This document shows, piece after piece, positions 24,355 through 46,466 of a stretch of DNA of 46,466 nucleotides (positions are counted from its first letter, which is position 1; the number at the start of each line of letters is the position of its first letter). The translations under genes and the position numbers were made by a program. This DNA comes from Deinococcus planocerae (GTDB lineage: Bacteria > Deinococcota > Deinococci > Deinococcales > Deinococcaceae), in NCBI RefSeq assembly GCF_002869765.1, contig NZ_PNOR01000034.1, positions 1 to 46,466 on the forward strand. Direction: 5' to 3'. A model generated the notes under the pieces. The model ran no database searches, had not been told where the DNA came from, and saw nothing but the letters and a program-made list of their open reading frames with translations.

Positions 24355-25268
24355 CGACCACCGTTCCCACCACCACGGCGAGCCCCGCGCCCGCCTCGCG
24401 CCGGTTCGGGCTGAGCCGGGCGGGGCTGTACGCCCTCCTGGTGGTCGCCGCGCTCTTTTTCCTGCTGCCGATCTATCTCCTGATCGCCACCGCCCTCAAG
24501 TCGCCCGACGCGATCAACCTCGCCACGACGTGGCAGTGGCCCCGCGCGCTGAACTGGGCGAGTTTCGCCGAGGCGTGGGCTAAGATTGGCGGGAACGTAG
24601 GCAACAGCCTGTTTCTAGCCATCGTCGCCACGCTCATCTCCGCGATGATGGGCAGCCTAAACGGCTACGCGCTGTCTAAGTGGAAGTTCCGGGGTGCCAA
24701 TATCCTCTTTGCCCTGATGCTTTTCGGCATGTTTATCCCGTATCAGGCGGTGCTGATCCCTCTCTTCCAATTTGTACGTTCGATTGGCTGGGAATCTTTT
24801 GTTATTCCTGGGTTCAACATCACGGTGCCCGAATTCACCCTGTATGGCTCTATTTGGGCTCTAATTCTCGCGCACGTCGTGTACGGCCTGCCCATCACCA
24901 CGCTGATCTTCCGCAACTACTACGCCGAGGTGCCCGACGCGCTCGTGGAGGCGGCGACCATCGACGGGGCGGGGTTCTGGAGCATCTACCGTCAGGTGAT
25001 CTTTCCGCTCAGTGTGCCGGGCTTCGTCGTCGTGATCATCTGGCAGTTCACGCAGGTCTGGAACGAGTTCCTGTTCGCGGCGACCCTGACGAACACGAGT
25101 TCGCAGCCCGTCACCTACGCGCTCTCGCAGCTCGCGGGCGGGCAGGCGGTGAGCTGGAACCTGCCGATGGCCGGGGCGATCCTGGCCGCGCTGCCCACGC
25201 TGCTCGTGTACATCCTGCTCGGGCGCTACTTCGTGCGTGGTCTGCTCGCCGGGAGCGTGAAGGGGTAG
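24351..25268 (+). CDS. Sugar ABC transporter permease 2 (MalG-like position)
   Basis: A 305-aa membrane protein with six helices and the EAA loop [20 protein letters not shown], followed by VIFPL. A short Ser/Thr/Ala-rich N-terminus precedes the first helix ([19 protein letters not shown]). The coding sequence has an odd AT-rich patch between about 24580 and 24865, with many A/T-ending codons, flanked on both sides by GC-rich sequence; the frame and protein sequence are intact. No ATPase gene follows, so the transporter must share an ATPase (MsiK/UgpC type) encoded elsewhere, as is common for CUT1 systems. Confidence 0.93.
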
Positions 25269-25288
25269 GACCGTTCGTCGTCTCGCGG

Positions 25289-25318
25289 CACGCCTCTCCC
25301 AGTTCGGGGGGCGTGTTT
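25289..25318 (+). terminator. Terminator of the sugar transporter operon
   Basis: CACGCC (25289-25294) pairs with GGCGTG (25310-25315), with an inner CCC/GGG extension, followed by TTT. It lies about 20 bases past the permease 2 stop. Confidence 0.55.
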
Positions 25319-25389
25319 CCCTTGGTCGCCGGTTCATCCTCCTGCGGGGGAGGGGGGAAGAGTCGGTACTCGCGCCGGAGCTGACGGGG

Positions 25390-25395
25390 TAGACT
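25390..25395 (+). promoter_or_regulatory. -10 box upstream of the histidine kinase
   Basis: TAGACT ends 12 bases before ATG 25408, which would leave a leader of only about 5 bases. No Shine-Dalgarno sequence. Confidence 0.45.
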
Positions 25396-25407
25396 CCCCG
25401 GTACGTC

Positions 25408-26574
<1,167 letters not shown>

Positions 26575-26712
26575 GGCAAACCGCAGCAAGGTTGCCGCGT
26601 TCCGGTCATCTTTCCGGGCGGAGCGAGAGGCGAAAGAGGACGGTGCGCCGCCCCGGGCAATCGAGAAGACCGCACCACCGGTGGCGGCGGGATGCGGCCT
26701 GTCCTGGTGACC

Positions 26713-27036
26713 TCAATGCTCAGGCTGGGCGGCGGGGGCAGCCTCCTGGGAGCGATCCTCTGGTCGTCGCCCACGCGGGCGGCTCCTCGACGTGTCCTGC
26801 CGGGGCGTGGGCACTGCGCTGGTGCGGTAGCTGCCCGCCTTGCGGGCACTCGGGGACACCTCCTCGATCAGCAGCCCGTCTTCGACGAGGGCCGCTAGGG
26901 CCCGGCCCGCGTATACGCCCAGGGCTGCGTCCAGGCTGGAGACGCTGTGTTCACCGGGCCAGCGGTCGACGTACAACCAGACGAGTTTCTCCACCGGCTT
27001 GCGCTCCAGCAGGGCATCAGGAAGGCGTCTTTCCAC
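26713..27036 (-). CDS. Small protein of unknown function, possible winged-helix fold
   Basis: Unrecognised, about 107 aa. The central part (EKLVWLYVDRWPGEHSVSSL, then DAALGVYAGRALAALVEDGL) has the look of a winged-helix DNA-binding domain: helix, short helix-turn-helix, then a LIEE strand. The C-terminal 40 residues are disordered, Arg/Pro/Ser-rich. The frame is open to GTG 27084, but that start has a purine run directly abutting it. GTG 27036 is preceded at 6 bases by CATGCT, close to the leaderless -10 pattern, and is preferred with low certainty. It is divergent from the nuo operon. Confidence 0.5.
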   Translation of the reverse strand: MERRLPDALLERKPVEKLVWLYVDRWPGEHSVSSLDAALGVYAGRALAALVEDGLLIEEVSPSARKAGSYRTSAVPTPRQDTSRSRPRGRRPEDRSQEAAPAAQPEH

Positions 27037-27042
27037 GGTCGC

Positions 27043-27048
27043 AGCATG
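27043..27048 (-). promoter_or_regulatory. Possible -10 box (CATGCT) of the 26713 gene
   Basis: CATGCT on the minus strand, 6 bases before GTG 27036. One base off TANNNT. Confidence 0.3.
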
Positions 27049-27214
27049 ACGGGCCCTGGCAAACCGCCGTCTTACCGCGACCACCTCTTTGAAGACGACA
27101 AGCCGACCAAACCGGGGTCGGCCTGCCAGAACACGGGTACGCTACCTTTCTGAGCCGCCGCCTTCTCCCACCTGCGCCCCCCGCTCCCCAGCCGTCACGG
27201 GGGGTTCGCGCACC

Positions 27215-27241
27215 TTGCAAAACGCGCTGCCGTGCTAGAAC
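27215..27241 (+). promoter_or_regulatory. Probable nuo operon promoter
   Basis: TTGCAA (27215-27220) and an extended -10, TGCTAGAAC (27233-27241), with a 15-base spacer compensated by the TG extension. It is about 67 bases before the nuoA start, leaving a real 5' leader, unlike the leaderless genes. Confidence 0.4.
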
Positions 27242-27307
27242 CTAAGGCGTACCACAAGCCGCTTCTCATTCCGGTTCGTCAGGCCCTCTCTTTTTTTCAC
27301 AGGACTC

Positions 27308-27721
27308 GTGCGTTTTTTCACGAGCTGGATGAAGTGGGAGGAGGGCAGAAGGGAGACTCCCATCGAGTACGCGAATTTCGTGATCATGCTGCTGATCGCC
27401 CTGGGGATCGGGGTCCTGGCCGTGGTGGTCAGCGCCATCCTGGGGCCGAAGAAGGCCAGCCGCACCAAGCTGATGGCCTACGAGAGCGGGAACGACCCCG
27501 AGCACGGCGGCGTGGGCACGGGCCAGCGCTTTCCGGTGCATTTTTACCTCGTCGCGATGCTCTTCATCATCTTCGACATCGAGACGGCATTCTTCTTCCC
27601 GCTGGCCGTCGCCTACCAGAAGCTGGTGCCCTTCGCCTTCTTCGAGGCCGTGGCGTTCGTGGGCCTGCTGCTCGTCGGGTACGTCTACATCCTGAAAAAG
27701 GGCGTTCTGGAATGGGCGTGA
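27308..27721 (+). CDS. nuoA: NADH-quinone oxidoreductase subunit A
   Basis: A small membrane subunit of complex I at the junction of the peripheral and membrane arms. The conserved loop [20 protein letters not shown] (the ND3-type loop near the quinone tunnel) and the helices [38 protein letters not shown] and [16 protein letters not shown] are clear. At 137 aa it is longer than usual by about 18 N-terminal residues. GTG 27308 has AGGA upstream. ATG 27329 is an alternative start, and the conserved part begins at IEYANF. First gene of the nuo operon. Confidence 0.93.
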   Translation: MRFFTSWMKWEEGRRETPIEYANFVIMLLIALGIGVLAVVVSAILGPKKASRTKLMAYESGNDPEHGGVGTGQRFPVHFYLVAMLFIIFDIETAFFFPLAVAYQKLVPFAFFEAVAFVGLLLVGYVYILKKGVLEWA

Positions 27722-27734
27722 AGGAGCTTTCCCT

Positions 27735-28267
<533 letters not shown>

Positions 28268-28271
<4 letters not shown>

Positions 28272-28911
28272 CGCGCCAGGAGACGATCATCGTCACGACG
28301 GGGACGGGGACGGTTCAAAGTGACCCCCGCGACGTGACTTCCCTCATCGCCGAACTCGGCCTGACTGCGGACGACACCGCCGAACCGACCGCCAGCGTCT
28401 CCCACGAGCGGCTGAGGGAAGTGGCGTACGCCCTCAAAGAACGCGGCTTCATGCTGATGGACACGGTGGGTATCGACTACAGCGCCTACCCCGAGCGCCG
28501 CCCCGCCCGCTTTGCCGTGCTGCACAACGTCTACCACCCGGACGACCACCGCCGCCTCTTCCTGCGCGTGTGGGTGAACGACGGGGAGCCTGTGGACAGC
28601 CTCTACCCCGTCTGGAAGGCCGCGAACTACCTAGAGCGCGAGGTGTACGACCTGATGGGTGTAGAGTTCGTGGACCACCCCGACCTCCGCAAGGTGCTCA
28701 CGCCGGACGACCTGGAAGGGCATCCTCTCCGCAAGGACTTCCCCATCGGCGAGACGCCCACGATGTTCCGGGAAGGCCGCTTCCTCGATCCGGGCGCCTT
28801 CCGCGCGGGTCTGACGGGGCGTGAGGCGGGGCTCAGCAAGTACCGCGGCGAGTTGCGGCGCGGCCAGGGCGAGGACCGCCTGCCGCCCGTCATGCCGGAT
28901 GGAGGGCCGAA

Positions 28912-28915
<4 letters not shown>
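28268..28915 (+). CDS. nuoC: NADH-quinone oxidoreductase subunit C
   Basis: A 215-aa peripheral-arm subunit (30-kDa type) that holds no cofactor. The signature [20 protein letters not shown] and [14 protein letters not shown] are present. The first about 35 residues and the C-terminal 40 are variable, Asp/Gly-rich extensions. Separate nuoC and nuoD (not fused, unlike E. coli) fits the Deinococcus-Thermus arrangement. It overlaps nuoB and nuoD by ATGA on both sides. Confidence 0.96.
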
Positions 28916-30195
<1,280 letters not shown>

Positions 30196-30296
30196 GAATC
30201 GACTCTTTGGTATTAAGTATCCGGATTCAATCAGACGAACTGATGGAAGCATAATTCTGGAGCATCTCAATCCTATTTGAACACGGCGATTCATCC

Positions 30297-30331
30297 CATA
30301 ATAGTTACGCGGCTATTACACTTGTAAGGAG
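30297..30331 (+). promoter_or_regulatory. Promoter, operator-like palindrome and RBS of the enoyl-CoA hydratase
   Basis: CATAAT (30297-30302) is a good -10 box, with TTGAAC (30277-30282) at a short 14-base spacing, so the -35 is uncertain. TTACA-CT-TGTAA (30316-30327) is a palindrome just downstream, where a repressor could sit. AAGGAG (30326-30331) is a strong ribosome binding site for ATG 30337. Confidence 0.45.
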
Positions 30332-30336
30332 TCAAC

Positions 30337-31122
30337 ATGTCAAGTGAAGCACTTGTTAGTCTTGCAGTTGATCGCGCTATCGCTTGGATCACCCTCAACC
30401 GCCCAGAGGCACGGAACGCCTTCAGCCGTGACATGCTCCACCAGCTCTCCAGCCATCTTGATCAGGTTCGAGAGGACAACCACGTTCAAGCCGTCATCCT
30501 AACGGGAACGGGTGAGCAAGCTTTCTCTGCCGGAGCTGACATTCGCATCTTGAACAGTTCGACGCCCCTAGAGGTGCGCGAGTTCGCTCGCCTCGCGGTA
30601 CAAGTGACGAACAAAATTGAGGGTTTGGGCAAGACTGTTATTGCAGCGCTCAACGGCCACGCGCTGGGCGGCGGCCTTGAGATTGCTGAGGCGTGCACCC
30701 TGCGAATCGCTGTCCCGCACGCCCAACTTGGTCATCCCGAAGTGCGAATTGGGGCACTGGCAGGCTGGGGGGGCACAACCCGCCTTTCGCGGTTGATCGG
30801 TCGTGGCCGGGCGGCTGAACTGCTGTTGACGGGTGAAACCATCTCCGCTGAACAAGCCTGCCTCTGGGGGTTGGTCAACAGGGTCGTTCCCCAGAAGGAC
30901 CTGCTGGACACCGCCTACGCCATCGCCAGCACCATCCTTAAGCAGTCGCCGGTGGCCGTCCGCCTGACGTGGGAAGCGCTCCACCGAGGCGCAGACCTGA
31001 GTCTTGAAGAATCCGCCCGACTTGGCGCTGATTACTTTGGGCTGGTCGCCGCCACGGAGGACTTTAAAGTTGGAACACAGGCGTTTCTAAACAAGGTCGA
31101 GCCGGAGTTTTCGGGTCGTTAG
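30337..31122 (+). CDS. Enoyl-CoA hydratase/isomerase, inserted in the nuo operon
   Basis: A 261-aa crotonase-fold enzyme. The oxyanion-hole segment FSAGADIRIL, and both catalytic glutamates, Glu115 (LGGGLEIAEAC) and Glu135 (LGHPEVRIG), are present, as expected for a true hydratase adding water to 2-enoyl-CoA in fatty-acid or amino-acid breakdown. The C-terminal helix FKVGTQAFLNKVEPEFSGR is normal. It does not belong to complex I. The gene and its flanks (about 30196-31240) are visibly AT-richer with different codon use from the nuo genes. It has its own promoter and ribosome binding site. Both signs suggest later insertion into the nuoD-nuoE junction. Exact acyl-CoA substrate is unknown. Confidence 0.9.
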   Translation: MSSEALVSLAVDRAIAWITLNRPEARNAFSRDMLHQLSSHLDQVREDNHVQAVILTGTGEQAFSAGADIRILNSSTPLEVREFARLAVQVTNKIEGLGKTVIAALNGHALGGGLEIAEACTLRIAVPHAQLGHPEVRIGALAGWGGTTRLSRLIGRGRAAELLLTGETISAEQACLWGLVNRVVPQKDLLDTAYAIASTILKQSPVAVRLTWEALHRGADLSLEESARLGADYFGLVAATEDFKVGTQAFLNKVEPEFSGR

Positions 31123-31141
31123 TCGGAACCACCGGAATAGA

Positions 31142-31158
31142 TTGACACTTGTAAAGTG
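31142..31158 (+). promoter_or_regulatory. -35-like box and inverted repeat upstream of nuoE
   Basis: TTGACA (31142-31147) overlaps CACTT-GTA-AAGTG (31146-31158), an inverted repeat. The 10-mer ACACTTGTAA (31145-31154) is identical to 30318-30327 upstream of the enoyl-CoA hydratase gene. A weak -10 (AGAGAT, 31165-31170) follows. It may restart transcription of nuoE-N or bind the same repressor. Confidence 0.4.
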
Positions 31159-31240
31159 GATCGGAGAGATGACAGAGAAACTCGTAGGATCACAGCTCAT
31201 TTGGCTTGAACAAATAGTCCTGTTAGAGCAAGGAAGTTAA

Positions 31241-31851
31241 ATGTCCTACTTCGCAGACAAACAACCTCTCGTCGCTGACATCTTCAGCCGCTACCCAGCT
31301 TCTCCCCAGGGCCGACGCTCGGCGCTGATGCCGCTGTTGCGTGAGGTGCAGAACGCCTTCGGGTACGTGTCGGAGACGCACGCGGCGGAGATCGCCTCTC
31401 TGTGCGGCACGACGGCGACCGAGGTGCGGAGCGTGATGAGCTTCTATTCGACGTATCACACGGTGCCGACCGGCAAGTACCACCTCCAGGTCTGCTCGAC
31501 GCTGATGTGCGCGCTGGCGGGAAGCGACGAGCTGTGGGACCACCTCGTCTCCACGCTGGACGTGCAGCCGGGCGAGGTCACAGGTGACGGGCGCTTCAGC
31601 GTGCAGAAGGTGGAGTGCCTGGGAAGCTGCGGCACCGCGCCCGTCGTGCAGATCGGCGACGAGGGCTACTACGAGAACGTGACCCGCGCCAAGTGCGACC
31701 GACTCATCAAGGCGATGCGCGCCGACATCCCGCCCCCGCCCGACAACCCCGTGCCCGTCACCGTGCGGGAGGACGGGCGGCAGATGACGGCGAAGGGCGA
31801 GCGCGTCGGGGCCAGCATCCACGACCTCGCACCCTTGACCGGAAGTGAAGC

Positions 31852-31855
<4 letters not shown>
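31241..31855 (+). CDS. nuoE: NADH-quinone oxidoreductase subunit E
   Basis: A 204-aa thioredoxin-like subunit holding [2Fe-2S] cluster N1a. The ligands are Cys85, Cys90 ([11 protein letters not shown]), Cys126 and Cys130 ([13 protein letters not shown]). The N-terminal helical domain ([20 protein letters not shown]) is standard; the C-terminal 35 residues are an extension. AAGGAAG precedes ATG 31241. It is the first nuo gene after the inserted hydratase and overlaps nuoF by ATGA. Confidence 0.96.
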
Positions 31856-33192
<1,337 letters not shown>

Positions 33193-33196
33193 TGAG

Positions 33197-33284
33197 GAAG
33201 GCAGAAGGCAGATGGCAGATGGCAAAAGGCGCTGGGGCAAAGGCCGTTCTGGCCTTCTGCCTTGAGCCTTGGGCCTTCTGCCCC
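33197..33284. repeat. Word-like inverted repeat between nuoF and nuoG
   Basis: The left half repeats GGCAGAAGGC / GGCAGATGGC words, the right half GCCTTCTGCC / GCCTTGGGCC. They can fold on each other over a GTTCT turn. It is related to the element at 18729-18766 and to the tandem words at 37219-37253. Confidence 0.65.
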
Positions 33285-33298
33285 TTTAAGGAGCAAGC

Positions 33299-36642
<3,344 letters not shown>

Positions 36643-36678
36643 TGCGGGCCCCTTCACACCCTCAGAAAGGAAGCACAC

Positions 36679-37218
<540 letters not shown>

Positions 37219-37253
37219 GGCAGAAAGCAGAAAGCAAAAGGCAGAAGGCGGGG
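37219..37253. repeat. Degenerate 7-bp tandem repeat (GCAGAAA-type)
   Basis: Units GCAGAAA, GCAGAAA, GCAAAAG, GCAGAAG, GCGGGGC run head to tail directly after the nuoI stop. Same word family as at 18729 and 33197. Confidence 0.65.
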
Positions 37254-37262
37254 CGGGGGAGG

Positions 37263-37294
37263 GTCGAGGAGTCGAGGAGTCGAGGAGTCGAGGC
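37263..37294. repeat. 8-bp tandem repeat, four copies of GTCGAGGA
   Basis: GTCGAGGA occurs three times exactly and a fourth time as GTCGAGGC. A TCGACCTCC soon after (37311-37319) is a partial inverse, so a hairpin is possible. It lies between nuoI and nuoJ. Confidence 0.8.
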
Positions 37295-37330
37295 TGACCG
37301 TCGTTCTCCCTCGACCTCCGGGAGCCACCC

Positions 37331-37980
<650 letters not shown>

Positions 37981-37981
<1 letters not shown>

Positions 37982-38283
37982 TGGCTCCGACCGGGTACTA
38001 CGTCGCGCTGTCCGGGCTGCTTTTCGCCATCGGCATGATCGGGGTGCTGACCCGCCGCACGGCGATCATGATCTTCCTAAGCGTCGAACTGATGCTCAAC
38101 GCGGCGAACCTCGCGCTCGTCGCCTTCGCCCGGTCGTGGGGGGACCTGACCGGGCAGACGGCGGTGTTTATCGTGATGACGCTCGCCGCCGCCGAGGTCG
38201 CCATCGGGCTCGCCATCATCGTCGCCATCTTCCGCAAGCGCGAGACCACCAACGTGGACGCCCTCGCCACCCTGAAAGGCTGA
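37981..38283 (+). CDS. nuoK: NADH-quinone oxidoreductase subunit K
   Basis: A 100-aa, three-helix subunit (ND4L type). The two membrane glutamates used for proton transfer are in [14 protein letters not shown] and [19 protein letters not shown]. The length is exactly that expected. It overlaps nuoJ by one base and is followed by nuoL after 9 bases. Confidence 0.97.
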
Positions 38284-38292
38284 GTCGGAAGC

Positions 38293-40209
38293 GTGCCCCT
38301 GTACCTGCTGCCGCTGTTTCCCCTCCTCGGCTTCACCCTGCTGATCCTCTTCCCCCGCCTCTTTCCCGGTAAGGCGGCGGGCTGGCTCGCCTCGGGCGCC
38401 GTGCTGGCGAGCTTCGTCGTGGCCGTGTTGCGGTACCTCGGGCAGGGGGACGAACCCGCCCGGGAGGTGCTGTGGACGTGGCTGCCGAACATGGCGCTCG
38501 GCGCGAACCTCTCGGTCGGTTTCTGGTTCGACCAACTGAGCGCCGTGATGGCCCTGATCATCACGGGCGTGGGTTTCCTCATCCACGTCTACTCGATCAG
38601 CTACATGGGCCACGACCGCCAGTTCACGCGCTTTTTCGCGTTCCTGAACTTTTTCGTGGCGATGATGCTGATCCTGGTGCTCGCCGACTCCTACCCGCTG
38701 ATGTTCGTGGGATGGGAGGGCGTGGGCATGGCCTCCTACCTCCTGATCGGCTTCTGGTACTCGGGGCGCAACTCGGAGGCGTCGAACCGCGACCTGCGGG
38801 AGGCCAGCGACCGTGAGGGGGTCGCCAACTCCAACGCCGCGCGCAAGGCGTTCATCATGAACCGCATCGGCGACGTGGGCTTCATGCTGGGGATGTTCCT
38901 GATCTACCGGCTCTACGGCACCCTCGTCATCCCCGAACTCGCCGAGCGGGCGGAGAGCGTGCGGGTGGCCGTCTCCGGAATCGAACTCGCCTGCCTCCTC
39001 CTCCTCGTTGGTGCCGTAGGCAAGAGCGGTCAGCTTCCCCTGACGACCTGGCTGCCGGACGCGATGGCGGGTCCCACGCCCGTCTCGGCGCTGATCCACG
39101 CCGCCACGATGGTCACGGCGGGCGTGTACCTGATCGCGCGCAGCCACTTCCTGTACGACCTCGCGCCCGTCGCCTCGACCTGGGTGGCGTGGGTCGGCGG
39201 TCTGACGGCCCTGTACGGCGCCCTTTCCGCCCTCAACCAGCACGACATCAAGAAGATCCTCGCCTATTCCACCGTCTCGCAGCTCGGGTATATGTTCCTG
39301 GCGGTGGGGTTGCACGCCTACTCGGCGGGGGTGTTCCACCTGCTGACGCACGCCTTCTTCAAGGCGCTGCTCTTCCTCTCGGCGGGTGCGGTCATCCACG
39401 CGCTGCACGAGGAACAGGACGTGCGGCAGATGGGCGGGCTGCGGAAGTTCATGCCCTTCACGCACGTCATGTCGCTCGTCGGCGTGCTCGCCATCGCGGG
39501 CATTCCGATCTGGAGCGGCTTTTTCTCCAAGGACGCGATTCTGGTCTCCGCTTTCGAGCAAGGTCCCCTGCTGTACGTGGTCGGGCTGGGGGTGGCGCTG
39601 CTGACGGCCTTTTACATGGGCCGCTGGTACTTCCTGGTGTGGCGCGGCGAGTACCGCGGGCACGTCGCGCACCCGCATGAGGCGGACGGGTTGATGAAGG
39701 TGCCGCTCGGCATCCTCGCCGCGTTCGCCACGCTCGCCGGGTTCCTGAACGTTCCGACCTTCCTGGGGGGCGGGCACGCCTTCGACGACTACCTGGGCCG
39801 CGCGATTCCCGTCGAAGTGCACGAGATTCCCGTCTCGACCGAGTGGCTGCTCACGGCCCTCGCCGTCGCCGCCGGGGTGGGGGGGCTGCTGTGGGCCTTC
39901 GCCGAACACCGCCGCCGCATCCTCGCCAACGGGCCGCTCGGGCAGGTCAGCACCAACGCTCTGTACCTCGACCGAGTGTACGACGGCCTGATCAGCGTGC
40001 CCAGCCGCGCCATCGCCGACGGGCTCGACGTGGTGGACCGGGGGGTGGACGTGACGTTCGGGGGCATCGCCCGCAACAGCGCCGCGCCGGGTGGCTTATT
40101 TGCCCGCTGGCAGAGCGGGTTCGTGCGCGCCTACGCCGTCTCCATGCTGCTCGGGACCGCGCTGATCCTGGGGTACTGGGCGCTGAGGTCGATTGGGGGT
40201 GGGGCGTGA
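38293..40209 (+). CDS. nuoL: NADH-quinone oxidoreductase subunit L
   Basis: A 638-aa antiporter-like distal subunit that pumps protons. The conserved MFVGWEGVGMASYLLIGFWY (helix-5 Glu), GKSGQLPLTTWLPDAMAGPT (helix-7/8 Lys region) and HDIKKILAYSTVSQLGYMFL are intact. The C-terminal lateral helix and last transmembrane segment (AVSMLLGTALILGYWALRS) are present. It starts at GTG 38293. It is followed by a 127-base spacer with a GC-rich repeat before nuoM. Confidence 0.97.
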   Translation: MPLYLLPLFPLLGFTLLILFPRLFPGKAAGWLASGAVLASFVVAVLRYLGQGDEPAREVLWTWLPNMALGANLSVGFWFDQLSAVMALIITGVGFLIHVYSISYMGHDRQFTRFFAFLNFFVAMMLILVLADSYPLMFVGWEGVGMASYLLIGFWYSGRNSEASNRDLREASDREGVANSNAARKAFIMNRIGDVGFMLGMFLIYRLYGTLVIPELAERAESVRVAVSGIELACLLLLVGAVGKSGQLPLTTWLPDAMAGPTPVSALIHAATMVTAGVYLIARSHFLYDLAPVASTWVAWVGGLTALYGALSALNQHDIKKILAYSTVSQLGYMFLAVGLHAYSAGVFHLLTHAFFKALLFLSAGAVIHALHEEQDVRQMGGLRKFMPFTHVMSLVGVLAIAGIPIWSGFFSKDAILVSAFEQGPLLYVVGLGVALLTAFYMGRWYFLVWRGEYRGHVAHPHEADGLMKVPLGILAAFATLAGFLNVPTFLGGGHAFDDYLGRAIPVEVHEIPVSTEWLLTALAVAAGVGGLLWAFAEHRRRILANGPLGQVSTNALYLDRVYDGLISVPSRAIADGLDVVDRGVDVTFGGIARNSAAPGGLFARWQSGFVRAYAVSMLLGTALILGYWALRSIGGGA

Positions 40210-40216
40210 GAGGTGA

Positions 40217-40325
40217 GTCGGTCAGGTTGCTGGGTGGCCCCCTCTGCTTCGCAGCTCTGCGAGTCACCCCCGGCCCCTCTCCCGCGAGGGGAGAGGGGAG
40301 CACACCCTCGATTCCTGGTCCCGCG
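40217..40325. repeat. Hairpin-rich repeat-like element between nuoL and nuoM
   Basis: CCCCTCTCCC (40274-40283) and GGGAGAGGGG (40289-40298) form a perfect 10-bp stem with a 5-base loop. CTGC-TTC-GCAG lies just upstream. The sequence style (GGCCCCTCTCCCGCGAGGGG) is that of dispersed intergenic repeats in GC-rich genomes rather than of unique operon spacer. Confidence 0.6.
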
Positions 40326-40336
40326 CGAGGCTCCCG

Positions 40337-43222
<2,886 letters not shown>

Positions 43223-43252
43223 GGGGGAGCAGTCATCTATCAGCAAGAACAG

Positions 43253-43286
43253 AGAAGCGGAAGTCACGGCTTCCGCTTCTTCTTTT
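43253..43286 (+). terminator. Rho-independent terminator of the nuo operon
   Basis: AGAAGCGGAAG (43253-43263) pairs perfectly with CTTCCGCTTCT (43270-43280), 11 bp with a 6-base loop, followed by TCTTTT. The clearest terminator in the window. Confidence 0.85.
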
Positions 43287-43344
43287 GGCTAATGGCTGAT
43301 ACCGGACGGCGATGAGGGCAACTCCCCTTCCACTGGAATCCGCG

Positions 43345-46466
<3,122 letters not shown>

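Noticed and set aside
26692..27153. Plus-strand frames opposite the 26713 minus-strand gene
   Set aside because: Cys/Arg/Pro-rich, no start signals, no recognisable fold.
30196..31240. Insertion sequence between nuoD and nuoE
   Set aside because: No transposase and no terminal inverted repeats; only a 10-base shared element is present.
37219..37294. CRISPR array between nuoI and nuoJ
   Set aside because: Units are 7-8 bases with no spacers; these are simple tandem repeats.

Overview
This window looks like chromosomal DNA of a Deinococcus-type bacterium. It is very GC-rich. The NADH dehydrogenase genes run A-B-C-D-E-F-G-H-I-J-K-L-M-N, the order I know from Deinococcus-Thermus. One Gre-like protein resembles Thermus Gfh1, the sugar-binding protein resembles the Thermus glucose/galactose-binding protein, and many genes start 6-8 bases after a TANNNT -10 box, the leaderless arrangement typical of Deinococcus. 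All family assignments come from reading motifs; no search was run.

Layout. Positions 1-4.8 kb: end of a TPR-like protein, three small unknown genes, hemB (haem synthesis), a CDKN3-like phosphatase, a doubly frameshifted monooxygenase remnant and a small lipoprotein. 4.8-8.9 kb, minus strand: a DUF2243 membrane protein and the sdhCDAB operon (complex II). 9.2-14.4 kb: scattered single genes (DMT exporter, FMN-binding stress protein, MFS transporter, RluA-type pseudouridine synthase, FMN reductase). 14.6-20.3 kb, plus strand: mutS2, an exported beta-rich protein, a Gfh1-like transcription factor, lysS. 20.6-25.3 kb: a ROK regulator followed by a sugar ABC transporter (binding protein and two permeases, no ATPase). 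25.4-27.0 kb: an orphan histidine kinase with a degenerate receiver domain, and a small unknown gene.

27.3-43.2 kb is a complete 14-gene nuo operon (complex I). It is tightly packed, often with ATGA or TGATG junctions, but is split between nuoD and nuoE by an AT-richer enoyl-CoA hydratase gene with its own signals. Several other junctions in the operon are opened by hairpin-forming or tandem word-like repeats. With sdhCDAB, the window encodes two dehydrogenases that feed electrons to the quinone pool.

After a strong terminator behind nuoN, the right end (43.3-46.5 kb, minus strand) carries a restriction-type module. It consists of a GIY-YIG/T5orf172-SF2 helicase fusion and, upstream of it, the truncated C-terminus of what looks like an Eco57I-type modification protein. 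This is the best candidate for an under-described system. The other notable signals are the nuo insertion, an AT-rich patch inside one sugar permease gene, the leaderless promoters, and a family of intergenic inverted repeats.
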